Below, one piece after another: positions 27,179 to 40,184 of a stretch of DNA of 64,000 nt. Within the stretch, counting starts at the first letter, position 1. Each line of letters begins with the position of its first letter. The notes under the pieces are model-generated. The model ran no database searches and was not told the DNA's origin. It saw only the letters and a program-made list of their open reading frames with translations. The position numbers and the translations under genes were made by a program. This DNA is from Glandiceps talaboti (Eukaryota; Hemichordata; Enteropneusta; Spengelidae): assembly GCF_964340395.1 (NCBI RefSeq), contig NC_135570.1, positions 5,065,322-5,129,321 of the forward strand, read 5' to 3'.

Positions 27179-30100
27179 CTGGAAAAAAACACAACAAATA
27201 TTATTGTACCCATTAGGATGCCATCTTTACAAATATCGTTATACAGTAGTCAAAGCTGAAATAAACTCACATTACAATCGGGTCAACGATTTAGGGGAAA
27301 TACTGTGTGTATGAATCTGATTCCAGGTAGTGTTAAATGTAAGTTGAGAATACTCTCACAACTGGCATGCTGTTAAAACTGTAAGCGGTTATATCATCTC
27401 ATTGACAGTTCATATAGGAATATAACAGGAGTACACCGCAGGGGGCTAATAGTAATGGTTTTCGTATATTCCCCACTTGTCGAATTTATTAAAGGTTTCC
27501 GCCTGCCATCAGGCTTCGTTAGAGACGGATTTTGTCTGCCCCATACTATGCCTTATGCTTCCAGTACTCCACATGCAGCTTTCCATTCCGTACGCGCTGC
27601 TCGAACTACAGTCCGTCCCTCTGATAGTAGTAGGCGTACAGAAATATGGCATAATGTCAAACTCTGGGAATTTGGAGGACGTTTCTCCTAAAACTTCTTA
27701 GCATAACTGGATACCGGAGCACTCTGATCTCATTTCTTCATATTTCATTATTATCAGCGATTTTTAAAAGTCATATAGCGTGACGGAAGCAAATTATCAC
27801 TCAGATCAGGACGGAAGTGAATCGTGTATGATATATGACACATAGGAGAATTCCAACTGGTAACATCGTCAAAAAGAATAACAACCCCATCGACTACATT
27901 TTCACTGCTACCGAATTCATTACCATCTTGTAGTAAATGACAACTGCCGAGCACCGACCCGAGACCGGATAGACTGTGAAATGTCAACTTTGCTTTGGAA
28001 TAAAAATCACGATTATAATAATAATAATTAAAGAATAAATTTCGATTCCAATCCATCGTATTTATGCAGAGTAATTCCTGGAATAAAAACAAAGGCAACA
28101 TCTTCAATAAATCCGGGAAATGATACCAGGAAATATCGTCCATGGATTTAATAGCAGGAGATATCGTTCATGGCGATATGAAATACATTAGTGATGATGT
28201 TTATAAGCGACAAGGATAAAGTTTCTGTCGAGTCCAAAGTTTGGTAAGTTTGATGCTCTCCAATATTAAAGTACTTTTTCTCAATTTGAAATGTACGTGG
28301 GTCGCTCATCCCTATGTCTCTTTTCTCCACTACTTATGATGTACATTTCAGAGGGTGAAAATGTACGGAATTTAATAGAGCTCGCTTAAATTGGAGTTAT
28401 CGTTTCATAAAGACTCTCCATTGTCGATGAATTGGGATTCCAGACGATACCCACTTGTGTTAGTTCTTTATTGTGTTTAACATAGGTCCGTAGGGGACTC
28501 TGTGAACACTGTATCCCAAGAGCTTTGTATGCTATTAAAATCGCTCTCGATTCGTCTGTCTTTTAATGTTACACGTAGATCCCTTTCAACTGGGTATTCC
28601 AACACCTCCCTGTATCATCGTCACTTTGAAACTAGACGTTTCTTTCACCCAATTATGACCTTTTCTGCACAGGGTCACTGCGTGATGCACATGAGGCGAA
28701 GATTTTCAGTGATCAGCTGTGAAATAACTTCCATACAGTTTGGGGCACCTGTCAGAGCCAACGGGGAGATTTCCGCTGTGTGAATGCAAACTCTGCCGAA
28801 TTATAGCACGATAGAGTAGCATTAGATTTGCAAATTTGTTAAGCGAATCCGGAAGTTGCGTTTTAGATATGTGAATTTTAAAAAAGAAAAAATTAAAAGT
28901 GTTATGAATCATCTTCTTGTGCGGGATGAGACAACTGTGTGGTCTGGCGGATCACTTCTGCCTGACTGGGAGTTTTGAATAGTGCACGGGTTGCAAGACA
29001 ACTCCATGGTTTCTCCTTATTGATTGGGGAATCGCACGAAATCATGCATCCATAAAGGTTGGGGGTAGACATGTCTGTCCGCGTCTCTGTAACATAATAG
29101 GAATAAGCATAGCCGGCGGCTTAGTGTTAAATCAACCTCCTCATTTCCCCATACCCGGACCAGGCAAATAAACAAACGTGAGAGTGATAGTTGTGTCGTC
29201 GGTACGTTTACATGACACTCCCGGAGCCCCTATCCATTGTTCCGATATCAACTTCGAATGCGCTGCATTGCTAATTCGAATATGAGACCCTTCTTTTTCA
29301 GGCACGTCTTTTGTTTTATGGAAGCTTTTGTTATTCTAGTTGCAGTGATCACTACATTGCCCGAGGCGCTCGACCTCTAGGGTCATTTAGCGTCGTGTTC
29401 ACCAAGCTTCATACGCATATTTCACTTCATCATATCATTTCAGACTTCGATTATAATTGCGCCAAATGTTCAACAATTTCTGGAAGTTTTTCTTCTAATT
29501 TCGTCAATATTGTTCACTAGTTTCGGCAACATGGTTATTTTCATCATGTTCATTTCATCAGTTTTGTTTACGCGTTCCATTCAGTCGCCACTCAATCATC
29601 GCAAGCTTGTCTAACTTTCCATTGCGATTCAAAAATCGTGTTTAGAGGCTCTTTTCGGCTTTTTTTCTTTGCTTTGTTTACAGCGAATATTTTCCTCGGT
29701 TTAAGCCCTACGAACATCAACAAAACAGTATAATGTACAGAATGTGGATAGGTGAGAAGGCTGAGTCCACTGATGCGAGTCAACCAGCCAAATCCGTGTT
29801 TACAAACATAGAAGCAAAAGTAAATATTGTGAATGCGGTTACAAAAAGCGAAGCGATTCGATACAAAGTGACTCACAAACTAATAACGATGCTAAACATA
29901 GTACCTCGGAGGACGAGATGTGAAAATATACACAACTTGACGACGGTCATTTCCCCATCTGTGACAAACGCTAGAAGCGAAACAGCCGAAGATCGTCAAA
30001 AAGTGAAAAAACTATATATGTGCAACACTCAAATTGAAGGCAATGAACCCTTAAGTACTCCAACTATTTTATTGCTGTCCCTGATGACGGACAAAAGCCT

Positions 30101-31562
30101 AATGATTTTTCAGGACATTTCTTTGTTTTCAACCAGAATACATACAATCCTTGCTTGCAGCAAAATGCGATTAAAATTAAGACAGTCGAGGGGCAGAAAA
30201 TAAATACTAAGAATTAAAATGTTTACTGATGTATATTCCAGCAAATCTGCGAATCGACCCGATATGCTCTGTACATCGTTCCAGATCAACGAAGCATTTA
30301 CTACCCTTGAGAAAACGTAATACAAATTTTCCATTGCAATTATGTCCAGATTCTACGGTCCTGATTTAAAGATTGTCCAGAAATTTTTTTTCTTCAGATT
30401 TTGTTTCTTTTTTGAGCAGTTACTCCTGGTTTAAGCTTTAAGCCTTTGAGAGGAAGTCTCGTGCTCGAGTTAGACGCCTGAACATAAATAGTGTTTCGCC
30501 TACGGTGTCTGTATTGAATATCCCTTCTCAAAGTCGTAAACAGATACTCGTAAGTTGTAAAAAGATTCCATGCACAAGTCATTTAGAAGGGGAAAACAAA
30601 TACGGTCTACCAAGTTTTAGTTAGGTGGATGCTTGCCTGCCCGGAACATCCAACCATTGCCTCTCTTACCTTGCGTTGCCGGATCCCCTCACGGTGCGAT
30701 TAGAGCTTCGAAACTTCGAAGCGTGAAGTGTAAAATTTTAGCGATGCGGGAACAATTATTTACAGTATTCTCGAAGTTGTGCACTCAGTCGAAAATTGAT
30801 AGAATTCACGCTTGTGTCGTAATTTGTATACACTGTGGACACCATTCGTACACCGAGCGACAAAAAAATACGAGTACTGTTAATCACCGAGCACATACAT
30901 ACGTTTTAACTTATCCTTCTAAAACAATGGAGAGCTAGCCGCTAGGAAGAAACGCTTTGGTGCTAAGACTAACGATTGCAAAGCCAAGCTGGCGGTGCGA
31001 CCGATAATAACTTTACAGTTACAGACACACTCCAGGTAAGACTAATGTAAAATCGCTAAAGCATAAAGAAGCACATTCGTTATCTACGGATCAGAGGAAA
31101 ATGAACGGACTCGAGTGGAAAGATAAAATCACGAAATTATGATATTGAAATAAAAACATAAAAATCACTCTACGCACCCCTGTATCTGGCCATCATGTTA
31201 GACACAAAGTCCTGGCAAAGCTGTGTAATGCAAATAATGAGTGATAACCCACTTATATCTCAGAAATTTTTGTCTGAAGTTGCGACTCAAATCCTAGCTT
31301 TAGAAGTGTGGTTCCGCTTAGTGACGTGTGAGTGGTACTAGTATAGCCAAGTCGAAACTGAATGACGAGGCAAAGACTATTGGCTACGCTTATTTAACAA
31401 TTGTCCATCGTTCTGATTGGACGGCGAAAAGTTAAGAGACTGTTATTTCTGAAGTAATCTAATTCTCGACTTCCATATTGCCTAATTAGCACCTATCAAT
31501 ATTAATCTGGTTATGACAAGTAGTCGTTCTTACAGCGCCGGTGGAGTTCCATCACCACACCT

Positions 31563-31576
31563 CCCCTAGGGGGCAG
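31563..31576 (+). promoter_or_regulatory. CTCF-like motif
   Basis: CCCCTAGGGGGCAG matches the core of the bilaterian CTCF consensus (CCnnnAGGGGGCnG type). It sits in a locally GC-rich patch (about 31540-31720) in intron 1. The motif is seen; binding is inference. Confidence 0.35.
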
Positions 31577-34500
31577 CAGACAGCAGCTCCGTGGTGTGGT
31601 TGGGATGTACTCTTCTCCTGGATGCATGGTCACCGCTTCCGTTCAACTAGCTGTACGCTCTGTGTATGAGAGGGTGCTGACGTCGCCGACCCGATACGAC
31701 CCCTTCGGAAAGCAAACTTCACGAGGCTTGCTCGCTGTTTGATGCCTGATTAAACTGGAGGCTTCCCACTGTTAATTTCGTCGTAATTTCGCGGGTCACT
31801 AGTTTGTCTTGCGCGCAGCTTGCAGCGCCGTCATTGCGCATCTGACCCGGTCCGTCGATTACTTGCTGGCTCGCTAATTCGCCAGAACGAAGTAAATCTC
31901 TGAATACATTTATATCAGTGATGAGTTCCAACTCATTTGGCCAGAAAGTATACAAATTGATTCGACCACTTGCTCACGAGTTTGGATAATAGTTTTACGA
32001 GACATACATCAGGTGACCGTAAAAACGTGTGTGATTTATCAAAAAACTGGGTGATAAGAACACCAGAACACACCCGATACCATAAGCCTATAAACAGATA
32101 GTCCACATCATTGTAAAAATCTCTATTTACCATGACAACGTTTCTGACACATATCTATGTATAACATTCAAATCAGTGTTAAAATTCAGTTGTTATTTTT
32201 AGGAACTCTGCCATGAACACAGCACAGACCCATGCTTGTTTGGCAGCGACAGACCGCCGTGTATTGTAAATTGTACCCCTGGATCTTTATTGCATTATCT
32301 GTTAGCCTATAAATCATATATCACACACTATTTTCGAACTAAAACCGTCCGTGTTGACCAATTTATAGAAATTGATATTCTTGTGATTTTGGCGAGTAAG
32401 GGTTGGTCGGAATAGCAAATTATGCAACTCCTAGAGACAATGCAGTAGAAATGAACAAAAATGCTTTTGTCTGAAGGAAAAACCGTTAAAAAATAAATGA
32501 CGAATTTTGTTTTACAAATGCCACAGAATACAACATGCCATCAGCCTAAAGTTTCAAATTTGGCAACAAGGATCTATAGTAGTAATACGTTTTTATAAAC
32601 ACATCCTGTCATTGTGCTATGTATGTGGAAAATGTTTTGAATTGTTGAATTAAAATTGAAGTAAAAATTTTGAGAAAATTACTAAGAATAGGTTGTTATT
32701 CACACTGTTGTCATCATGGCAGCAAATTCTGTAAACTTGGTAACTTGGTTTTAAAAACCCAAATAGGCAGTGGACTCGGTTGACGAATTCTAATAATGAA
32801 ACCCCGTCTAAAATTTTAACAAGCGCGTTTAATTAGAATTCCGTATGTATCCGTCGCATCCTTAACTCTTGCACGATGTATACTCGGCGGCAATTGGCGC
32901 CGCACAGATCACACTTAAAGTCTCCAAGTGCGTCGATAATTGAGAATCTATTTTGATTTATCAGTTTTGAATGTTGTTCTCTAGTCAATTGTTAATAGAT
33001 GAGAATTGAAGTTTGGACTGGTCGCTGACAGTACAGAACGATAAGATAGATCCCAGGATTAGGGATGTACAGACAAACGAATAAGCAGCCAAGATGGATG
33101 GGACTCTAGGCACACCAATATAAACATCACCTAGATCTAAGATAAAGCCTGCTACTGGCTGTTAATAGCTTACATACTCACTTCTAAAGCTTTTAATGCA
33201 CTATCTCCAGAAAATGCAACCGACGTACATGGCGAAAGCAACATTCCATCTTTTTCGCATCGTTTTTGATCACTTTCTGTCTAACCGCACAATCCTTTTC
33301 CCGCCAAAATTTTTTCGAACGATAAAAACTCTCTACTGCCTTTATCTTTGCTTAAATGTCCCTTCACATTGATAATGAAATTTCGCTTTAGCTAACACGA
33401 ACAGGCCTTCAGATTAATAAATCATAAATCATTTCCTATTTATACCCCCGAATGACGTTTTACACACCAGATAATCTGAGTCGTGCAACGTGATGCCTGA
33501 TTTGTAAAATAGACAACATGGATTCCAGTTTATTTTGGGGAGAAATCCTTGCTACATACTCTTGATTACTCATCTAATTTATCCTGAATTGCGTTTTATT
33601 GAGTGTGTATTTCAAAGATATTTGATACGGCCAACCATAAATGGTCTCGGTTTATATATCAAATTTACTGTTGTGTGTATCCAGCTGATTAGCTTGAACA
33701 TGTAAATTATTACCAGCATCATTATCAACACCCTCCCTCCTGCTTTACATTTCACGTACAATTTTTTTTACACAAACTTCCAGGCAAGTGTACATTGAAT
33801 ATTGAATTTCATGAAAATTCGCTATTTTTCAAAATAAATGTCGAACGAATTTTGGCGCGCGGGGGATCACGTTTTGACGACACTCCCAAGCACCAGGTGT
33901 AATGTAACATAGACTGGCTGTAAGTGTATTCATTCTCTAAAAAATGCCCACGGAGAAACTTCCGCTATCAGTTTTCACAGCCTAAAGGCGCAGCACTGTC
34001 GTTGTACGACGTGCGTACACGAGTCAAAATACTGGAAAATATTTCCAGCAAATATTGGCCAAATATGATGCAAATAAAGCCCTCTGTTTCGGGGTGGTCC
34101 CAGAGATGAAAAAAAAAGATGGTTCAGATAGGAGAACGATCTATAGCTGGTGACAGGTGTGATGGATGAGTATCAGGAGAGAGAATGCTGATGCATGATT
34201 TATATGTCGTTTGATGCTTATCATCAAAGTTGTGAGGTAAAAACGCCCATCACACAACCGATACAGGTAAGTTTCATTAACTGTAAGCGTACTATGGGGA
34301 AATCGTAGTGTAAGCGTGATCAGTGCGAGCCGTATTAAGGCGACCTTCGGCACTCTAGTACTGCTTGTCCGACTCAATCATTAATGCATTATGTAAGGAA
34401 CGTCAGTGCGCTAGTCAAGTGTCCTACAAGATAAGCATCGAGTTACTCCGGAAACTTTGATTAAATATTTTTAATGGGCTGCTGCCGAGATGGGTCACGG

Positions 34501-34784
34501 ATTCTAGATAAATCAAATACTTTTATGTCTCTTTTCTGTGAAATTTCTGATAATTCGGGTTGATTTACGACAGTCTATTGCTCAAGAGTACTGGAAATCT
34601 TTAGCTTAAGAGTCCGGATGCAAAAAATATGGAGATCGGTATATCAGGCTCTGGACATTAATGTTATCAAAGTTGATGAATTCTAGGATAACAATCCGAT
34701 CTCGATTCAAAGGGTGTTACTGGCACTGATTTTACAACAATCTCGGTATTCTAAAGTTAACCTCTTTTTGACGACTCGGATGGC

Positions 34785-34811
34785 GGGCGGGCGGGCGGGG
34801 AGGGTGGGGGG
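34785..34811 (+). other. Potential G-quadruplex tract
   Basis: Five or more runs of at least three G separated by one base (GGGC repeats, then GGGG-A-GGG-T-GGGGGG). This fits the standard G3+N1-7 rule on the plus strand, so it is the template strand for the Pax transcript and C-rich in the RNA. Confidence 0.6.
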
Positions 34812-37678
34812 TGTAAGAATTTGTCGCCTGCCAGTTTATGAACATTGGCATATTTAATCGTTATGCCAAGCTGCATTAAATGGTATGAAGACACTCTGAC
34901 GGATTGGACGGTTCATTAGCTTAGCGCTACCACGGATAAGCTTCATTTGTTGTTGAGACAAGATTAAAGCAGTGGGCAGATAACCAGTTAGCTGTGAAAA
35001 CGCCAACAAGCCACGTAGGATATCAACATAGGTAACACGGCGTGAAATGGCCCAACATCGTCTGCTTTCGTTTTCCTCATTAACTTCTATAATTTTCTCA
35101 CCAAACGATTACTAGGTGTCACTTAGCTGTTATTTCATGCTATAGTAAGTAACCAAGCGACTCATTATTCACCCCATTGAGGCTTCACACATTTGTTCCT
35201 TCGGCAATGTAAATAAGTGTACCGGTTCTTTTACGTAGTGAGTTTTCCCGCTTTTTTATTTCAGTAAACATACAAGATTACAATTTCTTGATTATCTAAA
35301 TTGAAATTTCTATATTCTAAAAATATCCGGCCAAAGTTGAGTGTAGGTGCTCGTGATAGATGAAAAATTGTTTCAGTTATATATATGCATTTGAGTCCCA
35401 AACCCATGCAAATGCTATAACACGTAATAGCGCTGAAAATTGGCAAACATGAAAGTCACGGGTTCTATATTTCGTATATTTGCGGTTGCGAACTGAGCCC
35501 TTGTCGATGGCAAACAAATAAATTTAGCATGATAAATAGGGGATATATTTTGTTCCACTCTCGTTCAAGACAACGAATATCTCCGAACATTCGCGAACGC
35601 TCGGCCAGGATCCGAAACAGCAATGACCACTTCCATCAGTTAAACATCCAGCGCTATATTTACAGTCAGTTTTCGAATACTTGTGTTCTGAAATGACTCC
35701 CAATTTAAGTTTTAACTTTTTGTAGTGACTAGTGTTTTGTCCTATTTGATCATTATTGCAATGCTTGCCTCCGAATCATTGATGTCGGAGAAAGTCGTCC
35801 GTCACGTCACGTCCTTTTGAAAATTATTGCACCATGTGGTATATAGGCAAAGTTTGACGGAAGTCGCTTATGCCCAATTATTATTCAAAAGAATTCTTTC
35901 TGCAAACGCCTTCCCTCGCCGTTTTCTTAATTTGGTTCCCCAATTCGATTTCCTTTGAATGAGTGATCCCCCTTCAGTGAAATATCACTCCTATAAGTAT
36001 AGCAAATTATGTGCACCATACGATAGAGCTGAGTTAACGGCGTGACACCATCAAACGTGTATATACACACAATCTTAGGAATTAATATTGGTTTAATACA
36101 GGCTAAGGTAACCTACCGTTTATTTGCGTTGTATTATGCGTCGGTGACAAAGCCCTACCCGTATGGGAGAGGAAAGATTAGAAATTAACGCAAAGTAAAT
36201 ATGGCGGCAATTTAAGGAACAAAGAAGAGTTCAAGAGAGAGGGGAGTGCTGATAGAAAGTTGCAAATCATCGTCTAACAGATGACAGGCAGGGAAAAGTG
36301 TCGCCAAGAGAATCTGCGCAGTTACCTGCGCACAACTCTTACTTATTTTGTTTGTCACCACTACACCCAAGCATTTCATTGTTTAAACCTATTACCATAC
36401 ATTGTTTCATAAATATTCCTATACCTCAAACAGTGCAGACATTATATCTGTTTCTGCATATTTGTTTTTAGTAATTTTTTTTCAAAGAATTTTCAATCGT
36501 CTGCCTTCTACTTTCAACATCAATATTTGTTAGTTTTCACAGCATACAGGTACTTCTGCGGCCTTGACCACATACTAAAACAGTCTTCGACGTCACTTAT
36601 GTTCTTAAACTGACGACATTTCTAAGTTCTGAATTTGCCCTCACACCAGACTTTCAACTTATAATGAAAAGTTACGACATTCAACAGTACACAACAATTG
36701 TACGAATGTTGGACTGCGACTCCTGGACTCAACCGTTCTAGTCCAACTTCCGGACTTCAGAGTTCAGCCGTTCTGAACAATCTCACCGACGTGTGTTAGG
36801 CCTAAATACACCAAAATGACGTATTTATTTAAAGTGGCTATAGATAGATGAAATGGTAATTGCCCACTGTCAAAATACAAGTGCTGTGCATAATGCAAAA
36901 TGTGAAATCCCCGGAGTGACAGAATTTCATGTTTATCTACGGAAGTAAACGACCCCTAAAAGACAAAAAAAATCTCTAACCAGTGAGCCATATGTAATGG
37001 ATAAAGCTGAGTGACCGGCATAGTAATATGCCATAGTCGTCTGTATAACATGTGGATAGCGTGAATATAGCTTGGACATTTCAATATTACTTCTTTTTCA
37101 TTTTTTTCATTATTAAAGAAATGGGACGATTGTAGCAGGCCATGCATATCTGTAGTAGAGTGTCCACTCCAGTGAACACCAACAATATCAGCCATTCTGC
37201 GTTATAAAAAGATATTTCATCATGCAATGACGGTATTCTCGTATATTACATCATGTAACCAATGGAAATGAAAATACACGCGTGAGTCGTCACATTCGGA
37301 CTGGAAAGATAAGAAATCATGGTTTTTGTGACATGAGACTTTTGCGGCCGCTGATTATCGCACATCAACCCTTAGGCGTTCCACACACAATTATAAACAA
37401 AAAAAATTACATTAATTTAAACCAGATTATGGATCGATATGAATCATTAACGAATCAATCAAAACATATTTTCTGAAAAATAAGATTCATATCTGATGTA
37501 AATTGCCACTCTTTCGTGTCGAGTATTTCGCGCCCTCGTCCGTTCCATGTCAGTCAGGGTCGTGTGATAGACACCTTTCAATGCTAAGTGTAGTTGGTCA
37601 TATGAACATGAACTTCGCAAAAAAATGACGAGATCGGACGAGAAAACACATCGGGCAGGTAAATACATTTATATTTGT

Positions 37679-38023
37679 TACAATATAAAAGCCACTTAAT
37701 CTGAAACAGAAAGTTGTTTGGCTCGAAAAAATCTTACTAAAATATTAGCTACATTTTATCGTCTGGCTCGACAAAAATCTTGCTGAATTATACTACTTTT
37801 CTTCCGACTCCACCAAAATTTAGGTATAATTGTTGCATTTTAATCCTTTTGAGTCTAAATGTGACACGCGCAAGAAAATGTAGCAATAATGAAAATATAT
37901 CTGCAGTGCGACACGCTGAAATGTAGCTACGTAAGTCTTTTGTGTCGAGCTTGCTTGTTTGTAATTTTGTTGTTATCAGAGGTAGACAAACGTTCTGTTT
38001 CAGGTTAACTGTCTTCTATTGTA
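37679..38023. mobile_element. MITE copy, about 345 bp
   Basis: The clearest copy. Left TACAATATAAAAGCCACTTA, then ATCTGAAACAG; right CTGTTTCAGGTTAACTGTCT, then TCTATTGTA. These are about 30-bp inverted repeats bounded by TA. The interior has GCTACATTTTATCGTCTGGC and inverted AATGTAGC matches. No coding frame. Confidence 0.8.
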
Positions 38024-40120
38024 CAGTCATTAAGGAATGTAATTCTGTATATCAAAATTTTGGATCTATTTGTTGATGTATTCATCATGTTTTCATCTAC
38101 TACCGTTCATGATATCGATCTTTTTTGTCTTTTCCTTTTTTGCCATTTTTGGTGACGGGTGAACACATAATTGCTTTGTGTATTGTGAAGTAGAATGCTT
38201 TATGTCCGAACGGTCTGATTTGCACAAGCTGACTTGAATAGCCCTAGCTGGCACAGTTCACTAAAATTCTTTTTTTTAAGTGGAAATAAGTTCAAGAATG
38301 AGAGAGAAGCAACTTTGAAAAATTCTAAGAAAGTGCTATTTTAGTCATTGCGTAAAAATAATGTTACAAAATCCTAAATATGCACATACGCTAGTCGATA
38401 CTGAGTCATAACATGCGTTTGCCTAAAGTGATGGAACTTTCTCCAGAAGGTTTCATTTTTACTGATGTGAAAATATGACTTTTGAGATTCTTTGGTTATA
38501 TGATTTCTAAGCGGAAATGACGTACCTTCGTCTGTTTGATACACCCCAGCTATTTGAACCCACATCGCGAGTGAGCACTTCAGTTACACCTCATCTTCTA
38601 GACGCACATAAACATTGAATCAGCCATCCGTACAAACTGGTTGTATATAACTACTTTGTTCAATTCGGAATGAATTGTATCCGTCGTGTTAATATCGTGT
38701 ACACTTAGTAATAGTACTAGTAAAAATCCACAATGTATTAACTACAAGAAGTCAGAGAATACGACATGAATAAGACGCACGATACATAAAACATATTAAG
38801 AGGACGTAGTTTTCTTAGAAAACGATAAAATGTTTGCTTTTAGTTTGACGTAACTATTGAGATAGGTAGGCCTTATTGTACGAACCCCACAATGCACTGC
38901 GGTTGTGGTTTCTAAGGGAGTTTATCTACGGTTATGTAAATGACCGAGAACATAACGATGTGGCTATTGAATCTAAAGTCATTTTTAGTACTTTTATGAT
39001 AAAGATGTTTATTATTTAACTCTGATATTTAAATGCAGGATATCATGAATAATTACATTAGTTATTCACGGAAGGAAAACGCTAGAATCACATGCCTTGA
39101 AGAAAATGTTTGTCTCACACTGAAGTATGTAAGCTTATTGTTGGAAATCACAACCCTATTACTAGCTAAAACTGTTAAATTCTGTTGATGATTGATTTTA
39201 GGATGGGAGAAGAAAGCATTTGAGAGAAAGTGTTTGAGATAATTATAATAAAACTTATCTTTTGACCTGAATATGAATGTTGATCATTTTTTTGGTATTC
39301 TCCAAGTGTCTCTTATAACTTATAAAATTTAACGATTTCTATGGGAAGTTCTACAGACGTGACGTCATCAATGGATTAGATGCGATGCGTCTATTGCCAT
39401 TGTTTGTTACAGCTCATATATGCATCTTCGTTTTCGCGCCAAATTGACTTTGACAGCTGTCGTCTGCCTGCGAACAAGAAAACAAGTGGTTCCAATGCTG
39501 CGGGAAAATAGTGAGCGTCGCGTCATGTCAACGAGACAGTCAGATCTGGCGAACTATTCCTCATGCCTTTTCAATTTGGCGGGAATGTGCTGAGCTGACG
39601 ACATTCGATGCCGCACCAAACACAAAATATCTGTCACTACAAATGAAGAGACGAAGACTCGCTTTGACGACGTTATGTCTGTTTCTCGCTCGATATAAAC
39701 AAAATTGAGTCTTGTTGATAATTGTTACTGTTCGTTTATGAGCTCTTGAGGGCCATACTCTTCCAGAATAAACACACTATCATAATAGTTATCGTTACCA
39801 CCCGAGTGTGGAGAACATCATAAAGATCTCGCCTTTCAGCGGGACTTAATTGCCGGATAGCAGTGATGATAGGCAGGACCCATATGGCGAGACTCTTGGT
39901 GATCTCCCAAACTATCAAGAACACATAACCAATTTGAAACTATTTAACTTCATTAAAACGTTTACGTGGCTTTTTTAAAGTTTCAATGAACTAAAGATGA
40001 CGATATCATAGCAGAGAAGAATATTAATAATTGTCACTCTTCTGAGTGAAAACGTACGAAAATCGTTGCTATTATGAATGGTCGAAAATCTATATGAAAT
40101 GCGTGTCAATGAAACGCAGT

Positions 40121-40184
40121 TGAGCCATAAATAATTATATCTCCTAATTAGAATATTTTCATTTCCGAATTCATAATTATTATG
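40121..40184. promoter_or_regulatory. Cluster of homeodomain-type sites
   Basis: Within 64 bases: CCATAAATAATTATAT (Hox/Cdx-like CATAAA), the palindrome CTAATTAG, and CATAATTATTATG. This is a dense set of TAAT-core sites in intron 1, as seen in some developmental enhancers, but AT-rich DNA gives such sites easily. Confidence 0.25.

Noticed and set aside
27754-28143. 129-codon minus-strand open frame upstream of exon 2
   Set aside because: On the Pax strand, but no paired-domain or other motif, no fitting splice phase and low-complexity Tyr/Asn runs.
29733-30203. 156-codon plus-strand open frame
   Set aside because: No family features seen, and it lies antisense inside Pax intron 1. A frame this long can occur by chance in 64 kb.
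31534-31627. Minus-strand ATG exon with phase-1 donor as Pax exon 1
   Set aside because: It would give Cys instead of Gly before HGGVNQ and has no likeness to Pax N-termini. The exon at 61754-61775 matches Pax8 and has a better donor. Kept only as an alternative-start possibility.
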